The translations under genes were made by a program, and so were the position numbers. From positions 1 to 38,614 of the forward strand of contig NZ_JAEVHL010000034.1 in NCBI RefSeq assembly GCF_016803395.1: 38,614 nt of DNA, written 5' to 3'. The notes beneath the pieces are model-generated. The model was not told where the DNA came from. It searched no databases and saw nothing but the letters and a program-made list of their open reading frames with translations. Shown one piece after another: positions 28,342 to 36,972 of the stretch. The DNA is from Micromonospora tarensis (lineage in GTDB: Bacteria > Actinomycetota > Actinomycetes > Mycobacteriales > Micromonosporaceae). Numbering within the stretch: position 1 is the stretch's first letter; each line of letters starts with the position of its first letter.

Positions 28342-30777
28342 TCAGCCGCCCGGTCGGCCGTTGCCCGGACGAGCGGGCTGGTTACCGGGCGGGGTGCCAT
28401 CGGTGTTGCCCGGCGCGCCGCCGCCGCTGCTGACCTGGATGGTGACCACGCCACCCTTGATCGTGCGGCCGTCCGGGCTGGTGCCGGCCGCGTCGCCCGC
28501 CTTGCAGGAGGAGGGGACCTTCGCGCTGGAGACGACCGGCTCGAAGCCGGCACCCTTGAGCCGGGACTTCGCCTGATCCACCGAGACGCACTTGACGTCG
28601 GGAATGCTGCGCTGGTCACCCTCGGAGATCTTCTGGCCCGGTGGCTCGAAGTTGATCCGCGGCTTTTTCTTCATGGCGTCCCGCAGGGTTTCGTACACCG
28701 GCGGGTTGATGCCGTCCTTCTCCTTGTGCTTCATCTTGACGTTGGTCTGCGGCCAGTCCGGGTCGGCCATGATGCCGGCCACCGAGTACTGCTTGGTCAT
28801 CGCGACCAGGGCGGCGGTCTTCTCCGAGTCGGTGGTGCCGGACTTACCGGCCACCGGCGCGTCGACCACGCTCTTCACCACCGCGGCGGTACGGTTGCCG
28901 CCGCACTTGCTGGTGGCGGAGTTGTCGCCGACCGGGCAGCGGGCGGCGTCCACGGCGGCGCGGGCCACCTCGGTGCTGAACCGCTTTTCGCAGCGCGGGT
29001 TGGCGATGTCCAGCTTCTTGCCCTCCGGGTCCCGGATCTCCTGCACCGGGATCGGCTCGCAGTACTTGCCGTCCGCCGCGAGAGTCGCGTACGCGTTGGC
29101 CAGGTCGAGCGGGGTGGTGGAGGAGACACCCAGGGTGAAGGCACCCCACTGGTGGGCCGCTTCCTTGCTGGCGGCGAAGGTGGCGTCGTTGCTCGCCCGG
29201 AACTGGATGCCGGCCCGTCGGGCGGCGTCGACCACGTTCTCCGCACCGACCTGCTGCTGGAGCGGGACGAAGTAGGTGTTGATCGACTGGGCGAACGCGC
29301 TCCACATGTTCTGCACACCGCCGGCCTTCAGGCCGGAGTTGGTCGGGCAGTAGAAGTGGGTGCCCTTGCAGGCGGCCGGGCTGCTGCTGTCGATGATGTA
29401 TTCCGACTTGAACTGCTGCGGCGCGTTGAACGTGTAGCTGAGCGGGATGCCCTTCTCCAGAGCCGCGACGATGCTGAAGATCTTGAAGGTCGAGCCAGCC
29501 TGGTAGCCGGTGATGCCGTCGCCGCCGGTGAGCAGCGGATTGACCGTCGCCGGGTAGTTGCCCCGGATGCCCTTCCTGCTCTTCGCCGGATCGCTGGAGA
29601 TTTTGTTCTTCGGGTTCTTCGGGTCGTCCAGCTTGAACTGCCGGTTGACCGCGAGCGCCCGCACCCGGCCGGTGCCCGGCTCGACCACCGCGACCATGAC
29701 GGCTTCCTTGCTGTTCACGCTCTTGGACCTACGGACCGCCGCGTCGGCGCCCCGCTGCGCCTGCACGTCGATCGACGTCACGACGGTGTAGCCACCGCTC
29801 TTCAGTCGCCGCTCCCGGTCGTACGTGGTCGAGCCGAACGTCTCCTGCTGCATCCACCAGCGGTAGAAGTAGTCGCAGAAGAAGCCCCACTCGTTCACGT
29901 TGGCGGAGACACAGCCGTTGGGGGTGCGCTTGTCCTTCACCACCAACTTGGTGGCCTTGGCGGCGTCCGCCTCCTGCTGGCTGATGGCCTTGATGTCGAC
30001 CATGTTGTCGATGACGTAGTTGCGCCGCTCCAACGCGAGCGGGTAGCCGGCCTCGGTGGTCGGGTTGTTCGTCGTCGGCGCCTTGACCATGCCGGCCAGC
30101 AGCGCGGCTTCCTCGATCTTCAGCTTGCTCGGCGGCTTGCCGAAGTAGACCTGGCTGGCCGCGTAGATGCCGTACGCGCCGTTGCCGAACGAGGCGAGGT
30201 TGAGGTAGCGGGTGAGGATCTCGTCCTTGGAGAACTCCTTGTCGACCTGGAGGGCCAGCCGCATCTCGCGGAGCTTGCGGGCGCTGGTGTCCTCGGTCGC
30301 CGCGACCACGTCGGCCGGGTGGGTGGCCGAGTAGGCGATGGCCAGCCGGACGTACTGCATGGTCAGCGTCGAGGCGCCCTGCCGGCCGCTGCCCTCGCTC
30401 TGGTTGTTGACGAACGCGCGGGCGACACCGTTGATGTCGACGCCGTTGTGCTTGTAGAAGTCGTGGTCCTCGGCCGCGATGATCGCCTTTCGCATGAACG
30501 GCGAGATGTCGTCGAACTTCACGTCGCGCCGGTTCTCGTCGTACATGGTCGCGAGCGGTGTCTTGCCGTCCGCAGCTAACAGATAGCTGATCTGCGGCGC
30601 GCGGGCCACAGTCAACTCCGTGGGCAGGGCGCCGAATGTCTTGGCGCCGGCCTTCGCGGCCAGGCCGGACATCGCTACCGCGGGGAAGGCCGCCGCAGCG
30701 ACCACCACGCCGGCCAACAGGCCACACACGAGTAGCGATGCGGCGTTGGTCAGCACATTGTGGTCACGTTTCCGCAT
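28342..30777 (-). CDS. bifunctional class A penicillin-binding protein with PASTA domain
   Basis: 811 aa from the ATG at 30777 (GAGGTG upstream); a longer frame to 30876 is rejected. One membrane helix (about 9-32) follows a short cytoplasmic start. The GT51 glycosyltransferase contains AAEDHDFYKHNG with the catalytic Glu at 103 and QGASTLTMQYVR. The transpeptidase has STFK (about 428), SIN (about 496) and KSGTT (about 644), all complete. One PASTA domain (about 720-786) is followed by a Gly/Pro-rich tail (GNQPARPGNGRPGG). It polymerises and cross-links peptidoglycan outside the membrane. In Streptomyces coelicolor the gene beside wblA (SCO3580) encodes the same type of protein, so this is a conserved locus. 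Confidence 0.93.
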   Translation of the reverse strand: MRKRDHNVLTNAASLLVCGLLAGVVVAAAAFPAVAMSGLAAKAGAKTFGALPTELTVARAPQISYLLAADGKTPLATMYDENRRDVKFDDISPFMRKAIIAAEDHDFYKHNGVDINGVARAFVNNQSEGSGRQGASTLTMQYVRLAIAYSATHPADVVAATEDTSARKLREMRLALQVDKEFSKDEILTRYLNLASFGNGAYGIYAASQVYFGKPPSKLKIEEAALLAGMVKAPTTNNPTTEAGYPLALERRNYVIDNMVDIKAISQQEADAAKATKLVVKDKRTPNGCVSANVNEWGFFCDYFYRWWMQQETFGSTTYDRERRLKSGGYTVVTSIDVQAQRGADAAVRRSKSVNSKEAVMVAVVEPGTGRVRALAVNRQFKLDDPKNPKNKISSDPAKSRKGIRGNYPATVNPLLTGGDGITGYQAGSTFKIFSIVAALEKGIPLSYTFNAPQQFKSEYIIDSSSPAACKGTHFYCPTNSGLKAGGVQNMWSAFAQSINTYFVPLQQQVGAENVVDAARRAGIQFRASNDATFAASKEAAHQWGAFTLGVSSTTPLDLANAYATLAADGKYCEPIPVQEIRDPEGKKLDIANPRCEKRFSTEVARAAVDAARCPVGDNSATSKCGGNRTAAVVKSVVDAPVAGKSGTTDSEKTAALVAMTKQYSVAGIMADPDWPQTNVKMKHKEKDGINPPVYETLRDAMKKKPRINFEPPGQKISEGDQRSIPDVKCVSVDQAKSRLKGAGFEPVVSSAKVPSSCKAGDAAGTSPDGRTIKGGVVTIQVSSGGGAPGNTDGTPPGNQPARPGNGRPGG

Positions 30778-31184
30778 CCAGGTCACCTCGACAGGGTACG
30801 CGAGTAGGGAACGAGGGGCGCTGGGGCGTTCTTTCCCCATTTCCTGCGCGCGCTGCCCTCGTTGTGCTAAACGCACGACCCCCGGTGCTTGGTTGCGTGT
30901 GACCCGGCGTGAGTCTCTCCCGATTCAGGGAGGCGGCGCAGCGTTATCGCCGACCTCGGCGGGGTAACCGGCGGTCGAAGGCCCGGGAAGCCGGGAGTGT
31001 CCGGAATAATGGATTTTGCCGACAACGTTGCGTAATCAGTCGACTACAGAGCATGATGGGGGCGGCGACAGCGCCACATGTCGTCCGCGCCGCCTTGGGG
31101 AAGGCAGGCCGGGCGATCGGGGGGAATTGCCGGCTGACGTGCATCGACGAGGTCGGTAGGTACTGCAAGGGGGGACGTGTACAC
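30778..31184. other. divergent promoter region of PBP and wblA genes
   Basis: About 400 bases with no supported gene. The wblA ribosome site (AAGGGGGGAC) lies near the end. TTGCGT and CATGAT with an 18-base spacer near 31028 are a weak promoter candidate for wblA. A long leader before wblA would be in line with complex regulation of this gene, but no specific site was identified. Confidence 0.4.
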
Positions 31185-31505
31185 ATGGGCATGATCACTG
31201 ACTGGCCGTCGCTGGCGGCATGTCAGAACGGGGACCCGGACGCGTTGTTCGTACAGGGCGCCGAACAGAACGTGGCGAAGCGGATCTGCCGGAGCTGCCC
31301 AGTTCGGTACGAGTGCCTGGCCGACGCGCTGGACAACCGGATCGAGTTCGGTGTGTGGGGTGGCATGACCGAACGCGAACGGCGGGCGCTGCTGCGTCGT
31401 CACCCGCAGGTGACGAGCTGGCGCAAGATGTTCGAGGCGGCGATGAAGAAGAACAGCAAGGACAAGGCCGCCAAGGACAAGATCCTGGTCAGCGCGGCCA
31501 ATTGA
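31185..31505 (+). CDS. wblA: WhiB-family iron-sulfur regulator WblA
   Basis: 106 aa from the ATG at 31185 (or 31191), preceded by AAGGGGGGAC. The four cluster-binding cysteines are in AACQNGD, CRSCPVRYEC and the CLADAL segment. The conserved turn GVWGG follows, then TERERRALLRR and a Lys-rich tail (KKNSKDKAAKDK). WhiB proteins bind a 4Fe-4S cluster and the principal sigma factor. The name rests on locus order as much as on sequence: PBP, wblA and ArsA-like ATPases stand together in S. coelicolor (SCO3580-SCO3577). There WblA is a global developmental regulator that favours sporulation and lowers antibiotic production. The stop is six bases from the convergent ATPase gene. Confidence 0.85.
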   Translation: MGMITDWPSLAACQNGDPDALFVQGAEQNVAKRICRSCPVRYECLADALDNRIEFGVWGGMTERERRALLRRHPQVTSWRKMFEAAMKKNSKDKAAKDKILVSAAN

Positions 31506-31511
31506 AACGGG

Positions 31512-32689
31512 TCACGGCCGGCTGATCGCCGCGCCGATCGTCCGTAGCCCGTCGACGTCGTGCACGTCGGCGGGCTGCGCCGTTACCGACACCGCCGGCA
31601 CCGCCGGGAACGCCTCGGTGAACCGCGCGGCGACCTGCTGCTCGCGTACCGCCTGACGGGCCAGCGTGGCGTGCGCCCGCAGCACCTCGGCGGTGGCCTC
31701 GTGCCCACCCAGCTCGGTCAGCCGCTCGGCGGCGATCCGGCTCTGCTCGGCGTCCAGCTCCGGCACCGCCGGGCGGTGCACCCGGTTGAGCACCAGACCG
31801 GCCAGCGGCATTCGCTCGTCGCGCAGCCGACCCGCGAAGTAGGCGGCCTCCCGGACCGCGTCCGGCTCCGGCGCCGCGACCAGTAGAAAGGCCGTCTCCC
31901 GCGCCTGCAGGATGCGGTACGTCTGCTCGGCGCGCTGGCGGAAGCCACCGAACATCGAATCCAGTGCGGCCACGAAGCCGGACAGGTCGGTGAGCAGCTG
32001 CGCGCCGAGCACCTTCTGCACCACCTTGGAGAACATCCCGAACGAGGCCGTGACCAGGCTGAACATGCTTCGGCCCCCGCTGCGCGCCGGGGCCAGCAGC
32101 AGTCGCAGCATCCGGCCGTCGAGGAAGCGGGAGAGCCGGGCCGGCGCGTCCAGGAAATCGAGCGCCGAGCGCGACGGCGGGGTGTCCACCACGATCAGGT
32201 CCCACTCGCCCCGGGCGTGCAGCTGGCCCAGCTTCTCCATCGCCATGTATTCCTGCGTGCCGGCGAAGGTCGAGCTCATCGCCTGGTAGAACGGGTTCGC
32301 GAAGATCTCCGCGGCCTTCGTCGGGTCGGTGTGCTGCAACACCACGTCGTCGAAGGTGCGCTTCATGTCCAGCATCATGGCGTGCAACTCGCCGCCGCTG
32401 CTCTCGACGTCGATCCCCTTGACCTGGCGGGGGGTGTTGTCCAGCTCGGTCAGGCCCAGCGACTGGGCCAGCCGGCGGGCCGGGTCGATGGTGAGCACCA
32501 CAGTCCGCCGGCCGTGGTGCTCGGCCGCCCGCAGCGCCAACGCCGCGGCCGTGGTCGTCTTTCCCACCCCGCCGCACCGCAGCACACGACGATCCGGACG
32601 CCCGGGTCGGCGAGGATCTGGTCGACGTCCAGCTGCGGCGCCGCGTCTTCGGAAGGCACCAATCGAGCGTATCGGGCCGGTCGGTCCAC
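31512..32689 (-). pseudogene. ArsA-like ATPase, frameshifted at the P-loop
   Basis: The N-terminus reads in one frame from GTG 32689 (or GTG 32659): LDVDQILADPGVRIVVCCGA. At about 32566-32584 the coherent protein moves to another frame: CGGVGKTTTAAALALRAAE, then TVVLTIDPARRLAQSLGL, LIVVDTPPSRSALDFL and onward to the stop at 31512. The expected CCG-x-GGVGKTT needs one more base in the GC-rich run TGCTGCGGTGCGGCGGGG. A one-base deletion in the Walker A coding sequence, real or a sequencing error, is therefore likely. The rest of the gene is intact over 350 codons, with no other break, which favours an error or a very recent mutation. Intact relatives (SCO3578 in the same locus) are cytosolic ATPases of unknown cargo next to wblA. 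Confidence 0.8.
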
Positions 32690-32715
32690 GTGCCCGTGCT
32701 GCGCTCAGGTGTGAG

Positions 32716-33693
32716 TCATTCGGCGCGGACGAGGGCCTGGGCCAGCATCGCCAGCCCTGCCCGGTCAACCCCGTCCGGCAGCAACGGCAGCTCGATCATC
32801 GGCAGCCCCAACTCCACCAGGTCGGCGCGGAGCGAATCCTCCAGTTCGCGACGGATGAGCTGGTCCCGTGCCTCGTCGTGCAATCTGGCCACCACGTCCC
32901 GATCGGCCGGCAGGCCGGCGGCGACCAGCCCGCGCTCCAGGTCGGCGGGGGTGACCGACCGGCCGACGGGGAGCGGCGGCCGGACGCCGTTGACGAGCAC
33001 CTTCCCGATGCCGAAGCCGAGCGCGGTCAGGTCGGCGATCGCGTCCACCGTCTCCTGGATCGGCATCTCCTCCAGCAGGGTGACCACGTGCACCGCGGTC
33101 ATCGGGGAGCGCAGCAACGCGGCGACCCCCTCGCTCTGGGTCTTGATCGGGCCCACCTTGGCCAGCCGGGCCGTCTCCGCCGTCACGTTGAGGAAGCGGC
33201 CGATCCGCCCGGTCGGCGGTGCGTCCAGCACCACCGCGTCGTACGCGCGCCGCTGACCGGAGGTGCGGGTGGTGGCCTCCTTCACCTTGCCGGTGAGCAG
33301 CACGTCCCGCAGGCCCGGCGCGATGGTGGTGGCGAAGTCGATGGCGCCGAGCTTGCGGAGGGCCCGGCCGGCCGCGCCCAGCTTGTAGAACATGTCGAGG
33401 TACTCGAGCAGCGCCTCCTCGGCGTCCACCGCGAGCGCGCGTACCTCCCCGCCGTCCGGCGCGTCGGCGAGGTGCCGCTCCTCGTAGGGCAGCGGGTCGA
33501 TGCCGAACAGTTGGGCGATGCCCTGCCGCCCCTCGACCTCGACCAGCAGGGTGCGCCGGCCGCCGGCGGCGAGCGCGAGGGCGAGGGCCGCCGCGACACT
33601 GGTCTTGCCGGTGCCACCCTTGCCGGTCACCACGTGGAGGCGGGCGGGCCAACCGGTCCCGGCCGGCTCGACCGGCTGCTCAGCTGCACACAC
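32716..33693 (-). CDS. ArsA/Get3-like ATPase
   Basis: 325 aa from GTG 33693. The deviant Walker A GKGGTGKTS (about 24-32) is complete. AVVLDAPPTGRIGRFL is the switch region with the DAPP signature, and LLVEVEGRQGIAQLFG corresponds to the segment after strand 2. It is encoded just upstream of, and in the same direction as, the second ATPase; in this locus the two are always paired (SCO3577/SCO3578), so they may form a heterodimer. Homologues were annotated as anion-transporting ATPases, but arsenite-binding cysteines are not evident and no arsenic genes are nearby. Cargo unknown. The stop is 27 bases before the next start. Confidence 0.88.
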   Translation of the reverse strand: MCAAEQPVEPAGTGWPARLHVVTGKGGTGKTSVAAALALALAAGGRRTLLVEVEGRQGIAQLFGIDPLPYEERHLADAPDGGEVRALAVDAEEALLEYLDMFYKLGAAGRALRKLGAIDFATTIAPGLRDVLLTGKVKEATTRTSGQRRAYDAVVLDAPPTGRIGRFLNVTAETARLAKVGPIKTQSEGVAALLRSPMTAVHVVTLLEEMPIQETVDAIADLTALGFGIGKVLVNGVRPPLPVGRSVTPADLERGLVAAGLPADRDVVARLHDEARDQLIRRELEDSLRADLVELGLPMIELPLLPDGVDRAGLAMLAQALVRAE

Positions 33694-33719
33694 CCGTCGA
33701 GCCTATCCAGCCTCGGCGG

Positions 33720-34517
33720 TCACGCGACCTCGCAGACCCACCAACCCGTCTTCTGCACCACAGTGAAGCGCAGTTCCTGGTCAGCCACCTTCTCGTCGGC
33801 GGTGGTCATGGTGATTCGGGTGGAGACGGTGGCCCGGTCCCCGGTCTGGTTGTCCACCTTCGGGGTGGTCCACCGAAACCGTGGGTTCTGGTAGGTGGAG
33901 GCGTACTTCTGCACCTCGGCCACCTTCGCGGCGATCTTGTCGTCGTCGCGGGCGGCGGCGCAGACCCGGCTGGCCGCCTTGGTCGCGTCGCGATCCTTGT
34001 AGACCGCGGTCAGGAACTCGTCGACGGCGACCGTCGGCTCCTTGGCGCCCTCGCCGTTCTCGGCGTCGCGCAGGGTCAGGAACGCCACCACACCCCCGCC
34101 CACGCAGAGCACCATGATCACGGCCAGGGCGATCACCGCGATCAGCACGCCGCGCTTCTTCTTCGGCTCGGCCGCGGCCTGGTACGGCGGGTACGCCGGC
34201 GGGGCCGGCGGGATCGCAGCCGGGTCAGCAGCGCCGGGCTGCGTCGGCGTTCCACCCGAAAAGCCGTCGCCCGCCGCATCCGGCTGCCCGGCCACGCCGG
34301 AGCCGACGGGCTGCCCGGGGAAGGCTGACTGCACGGGGACGGCCGGCTGGGCGGGGAGCGCCGGCTCGGCCGGGGATGCGGGGAGGGCGAGCTGCCCGGG
34401 CGGCGCGACGGAGGCCGGCTGGTCGGAGACCAGCGCGTCGGGCTGACCGGTGGGATCCGGGAGGGCCGGCGGGTGGGCGGGTGTGCCGGCCTGGTCGCCG
34501 CTGGGCGGTTGGGTCAT
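33720..34517 (-). CDS. proline-rich single-pass membrane protein
   Basis: 265 aa. The first 120 residues are a low-complexity cytoplasmic tail rich in Pro, Ala and Gln. A basic stop (EPKKKRG) precedes one membrane helix (about 125-148, VLIAVIALAVIMVLCVGGG). The extracellular 115 residues resemble a small NTF2/DUF4878-like fold: VDEFLTAVYKDRDATKAASRV, then strands ending FTVVQKTGWWVCEV. Proteins of this layout are common in actinobacteria and their function is unknown. It is upstream of the two ATPase genes on the same strand, 26 bp from the first. Confidence 0.75.
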   Translation of the reverse strand: MTQPPSGDQAGTPAHPPALPDPTGQPDALVSDQPASVAPPGQLALPASPAEPALPAQPAVPVQSAFPGQPVGSGVAGQPDAAGDGFSGGTPTQPGAADPAAIPPAPPAYPPYQAAAEPKKKRGVLIAVIALAVIMVLCVGGGVVAFLTLRDAENGEGAKEPTVAVDEFLTAVYKDRDATKAASRVCAAARDDDKIAAKVAEVQKYASTYQNPRFRWTTPKVDNQTGDRATVSTRITMTTADEKVADQELRFTVVQKTGWWVCEVA

Positions 34518-34871
34518 GTCTTTCCCCCGGGGGGTGCGGCGCCCGTCGCCACCCCTGGCGTCGAGCGTGATCGAGCGGGCGGCCGGGCGCTGCGCGACCG
34601 TCCGACCGGAAGGGTAGCGGTCGATGACTCACTCGGTGTCGCCGCTGCCGCGCCGTACCGGCCACCGATCCGGAGCGCGAGACCCGCGCCGGATCCGATG
34701 TCAAACCCCTGACCTGCGAGGTGTCGCATATGTGACTGTTGGTGACGCCTTGTGCGCGTCCTGTTGGCGGGACTGCGGCCGCACACCTACCTTCGTCCGG
34801 TGCGGGGGACCGGAACGGACGAACGGGTCCGTACGGAAGCATGATCCGAGCGGTACGACCGGAGGCAGTGC
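34518..34871. other. divergent intergenic region
   Basis: About 350 bases between divergent genes. GGAGG at 34861 is the ribosome site of the rightward gene. No repeat, RNA or convincing promoter pair was identified; the open frames across it are high-GC shadows. Confidence 0.4.
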
Positions 34872-35354
34872 ATGCGCGACGCGGACAACATCCCTCGCAC
34901 CCAGTTCCCGACCAACGAACGGTCGCGACGACCCGGTTCGCTGGTCGAGGCCGGCGGGCAGGTCGCCAGCCAGCCGATCAACGAGCGGTCGTACCGCCGG
35001 ATGCCCGAGCAGGCCGAGGCGGCTCGGGTGCCGAACCCGCCCGCCGAACGGGCCCGCGACGACGACGAGCCGGGCTTCGTCATCCACCTGCCGATCCGGG
35101 TGCCGACGCTGGCGGCGGCGACCGTGCTGGCCGGGCGGGTGGCGGTGTCGCTGGGCTTCCTGCCCGAGCTGGACGCTGGGGAGACCACCGTGTCCAACGC
35201 CGACGACCAGAACAACCGGCACCGGGTCTTCTGTGACCTGCTGCTGCCCGACCGGTCCCGCTGCCCGCAGGGGTACGAGCACGAAGGGCTCTGCGGGGAG
35301 TTGCCGGCCGCGCCGGAGCAGCGTCCCGTACCTCGTCCGGCCAGCGGACCGTAG
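34872..35354 (+). CDS. conserved actinobacterial hypothetical protein, 160 aa
   Basis: The ATG at 34872 has GGAGG six bases upstream. The first 65 residues look disordered (Arg, Pro and Glu rich). A compact part follows: FVIHLPIRVPTLAAATVLAGRVAVSLGFLPELDAGETTVSNADDQNN, then a short segment with two cysteines (CDLLLPDRSRCPQGYEHEGLCGEL, three in all) that might hold a metal. I do not recognise a named family. It precedes the DUF4177-like and RidA genes on the same strand. Confidence 0.7.
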   Translation: MRDADNIPRTQFPTNERSRRPGSLVEAGGQVASQPINERSYRRMPEQAEAARVPNPPAERARDDDEPGFVIHLPIRVPTLAAATVLAGRVAVSLGFLPELDAGETTVSNADDQNNRHRVFCDLLLPDRSRCPQGYEHEGLCGELPAAPEQRPVPRPASGP

Positions 35355-35398
35355 GCTGTCCCTCGAACAATTCCGCACCGAGAGGGAGCCCTTCAGCG

Positions 35399-35554
35399 AT
35401 GCAGAAGTGGGAATACTCCACGGTCCCGCTGCTGGTCCACGCGACCAAGCAGATCCTCGACAACTGGGGCGAGGACGGGTGGGAGCTCGTCGCCGTGGTC
35501 CCCGGGCCCAACCCGGACCAGCTGGTCGCCTACCTGAAGCGACCCAAGGCATGA
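35399..35554 (+). CDS. DUF4177-like small protein, 51 aa
   Basis: MQKWEYSTVPLLVHATKQIL, then NWGEDGWELVAVVPG and LVAYLKRPKA. The KWEY...GWELV pattern is that of DUF4177, small proteins of unknown function. The gene is preceded by GAGAGGGAG, and its TGA overlaps the RidA ATG (ATGA), so the two are translationally coupled. Short homologues stand before ridA in the same locus of other actinomycetes (from memory). Confidence 0.85.
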   Translation: MQKWEYSTVPLLVHATKQILDNWGEDGWELVAVVPGPNPDQLVAYLKRPKA

Positions 35555-36012
35555 GCAACGGTCCGCACGCGAAGCTCGCCGAGTTGGGGCTCGAACTGCC
35601 CGAGGTCGTGCCTCCGGTGGCCAGCTACGTCCCGGCCGTGCAGTCCGGGCAGCACGTGTACGTCTCCGGCCAGCTGCCGATCGCCGAGGGCCGGTTGCTC
35701 GCCACCGGCAAGGTCGGCGCCGGGGTCTCGGCCGACCAGGCGAAGGACCTGGCCCAGCGGTGCGCGCTCAACGCGCTGGCCGCGGTCGACTCGCTGGTCG
35801 GCCTGGAGAACGTGGTCAAAATCGTCAAGGTGACCGGCTTCGTGGCCTCCGCACCCGGTTTCACCGGTCAGCCCGCAGTGATCAACGGTGCCTCCGATCT
35901 CTTCGGCACCGTCTTCGGCGAGGCCGGCCGACACGCCCGCAGCGCGGTGGGCGTGGCCGAACTCCCGCTGGACGCCCCGGTGGAGATCGAGCTGATCGTC
36001 GAGGTCGCCTGA
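35551..36012 (+). CDS. RidA-family enamine/imine deaminase
   Basis: 153 aa from the ATG at 35551, which overlaps the upstream stop. It belongs to the longer YjgF-related branch: LAELGLELPEVVPPVASYVP, GQHVYVSGQLPI, ALNALAAVDSLVGLENVVKI, and HARSAVGVAELPLDAPVEIE with the conserved Arg that binds the substrate carboxylate. RidA removes reactive 2-aminoacrylate by hydrolysing enamines. The trimeric barrel fold is expected. The same strand continues with an MBL-fold hydrolase, as in the corresponding Streptomyces locus. Confidence 0.9.
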   Translation: MSNGPHAKLAELGLELPEVVPPVASYVPAVQSGQHVYVSGQLPIAEGRLLATGKVGAGVSADQAKDLAQRCALNALAAVDSLVGLENVVKIVKVTGFVASAPGFTGQPAVINGASDLFGTVFGEAGRHARSAVGVAELPLDAPVEIELIVEVA

Positions 36013-36028
36013 CGCGTCCCGCACCACC

Positions 36029-36103
36029 CCACGATCTTGCACTTTCGCCCGGAGGAAAGCCCTGAACAGGGACGAATCAGGGGCCGAAGGTGCAAGATCG
36101 TGG
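36029..36103. repeat. 75-nt palindromic hairpin element (CCACGATCTTGCAC type)
   Basis: 14-bp perfect arms CCACGATCTTGCAC and GTGCAAGATCGTGG extend inward through a G-T pair and TTCG/CGAA to about 19 bp. The loop contains a smaller CCCTG/CAGGG hairpin. It lies 16 bases after the ridA stop and may act as its terminator. The arm sequence is, to my memory, frequent between genes in Micromonospora genomes. Confidence 0.7.
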
Positions 36104-36135
36104 AGGATGGCGAGCGGGGTCGTACGATCGCAGCC

Positions 36136-36972
36136 ATGAGCGGGCACGTGACGGGGGCGGTGGCGGCGCTTGCCGACGAACTGCCGACCTGGGTGACACT
36201 TCTGCGCGCGCCCAACCCGGGGCCGATGACCCTCGACGGCACCAACACCTGGCTGCTGCGCGCCCCGACGGCCGAGTACGCCGTCGTGGTCGACCCGGGT
36301 CCGGCGGACGAGGGGCACCTGCACCGGATCGCCGAGCACGGCCCGGTCGGGCTGATCCTGATCACCCACGGCCACCCCGACCACACCGAGGGCGCGGCAC
36401 GGCTCAGTGAGCTGCTCGGCGGTGTGCACGTCCTCGCCGTCGACCCGGCGCACACCATCGGCGGTGCGCCGCTGACCGAGCCGGGTGAGCAACTCGGCGG
36501 CTTCGGCCTGGAGATCCGCCTGTTGAACACGCCAGGGCACACCGCCGACTCGGTCTGCTTCCTGGTCGAGCACGGCGACCAGCGGGTGGTGCTCACCGGT
36601 GACACCATCCTCGGCCGGGGCACGACAGTGGTCGCCCATCCGGACGGGCACCTCGGTGACTACCTGAGCAGCCTGGAGCTGCTCTCCGCGTACCGGGAGA
36701 TCCCGGCGCTGCCCGGTCACGGCCCGGCGCTGGCCGACTGCGCCGCCGCCGCGCTGTTCTACCTCGCCCACCGCCGGGCCCGGCTCGACCAGGTCCGGGC
36801 GGCGGTCGCCGCCGGCGCCCACACCCCCGCCGACGTGGTGGCGACGGTCTACGCGGACGTGGACCGTTCGCTCTGGTGGGCGGCCGAGTGGTCGGTCCGT
36901 GCCCAGTTGGAGTATCTGGGCGTCGACACCGGGGAATCCGCGACCGGGGTCAGTGGGTTGGAGCACATGTGA
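36136..36972 (+). CDS. metallo-beta-lactamase-fold hydrolase
   Basis: 278 aa from the ATG at 36136; TACGAT seven bases upstream suggests a leaderless message. The metal-binding THGHPDHTEG box is complete (HxHxDH), followed by NTPGHTADSVCF with the next His, LTGDTILGRGTT with the bridging Asp and LPGHGP with the last His. The C-terminal helical part (ALFYLAHRRARLDQV, then TVYADVDRSLWWAAEWS) resembles the LACTB2/glyoxalase II-like branch, whose members include RNases and thioesterases. Substrate not known. Its TGA overlaps the next GTG by four bases. Confidence 0.9.
   Translation: MSGHVTGAVAALADELPTWVTLLRAPNPGPMTLDGTNTWLLRAPTAEYAVVVDPGPADEGHLHRIAEHGPVGLILITHGHPDHTEGAARLSELLGGVHVLAVDPAHTIGGAPLTEPGEQLGGFGLEIRLLNTPGHTADSVCFLVEHGDQRVVLTGDTILGRGTTVVAHPDGHLGDYLSSLELLSAYREIPALPGHGPALADCAAAALFYLAHRRARLDQVRAAVAAGAHTPADVVATVYADVDRSLWWAAEWSVRAQLEYLGVDTGESATGVSGLEHM

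Noticed and set aside
28726..30579. Plus-strand open frame of 617 codons opposite the PBP gene.
   Set aside because: Low-complexity Val/Arg/Gly translation antisense to a gene with complete catalytic motifs.
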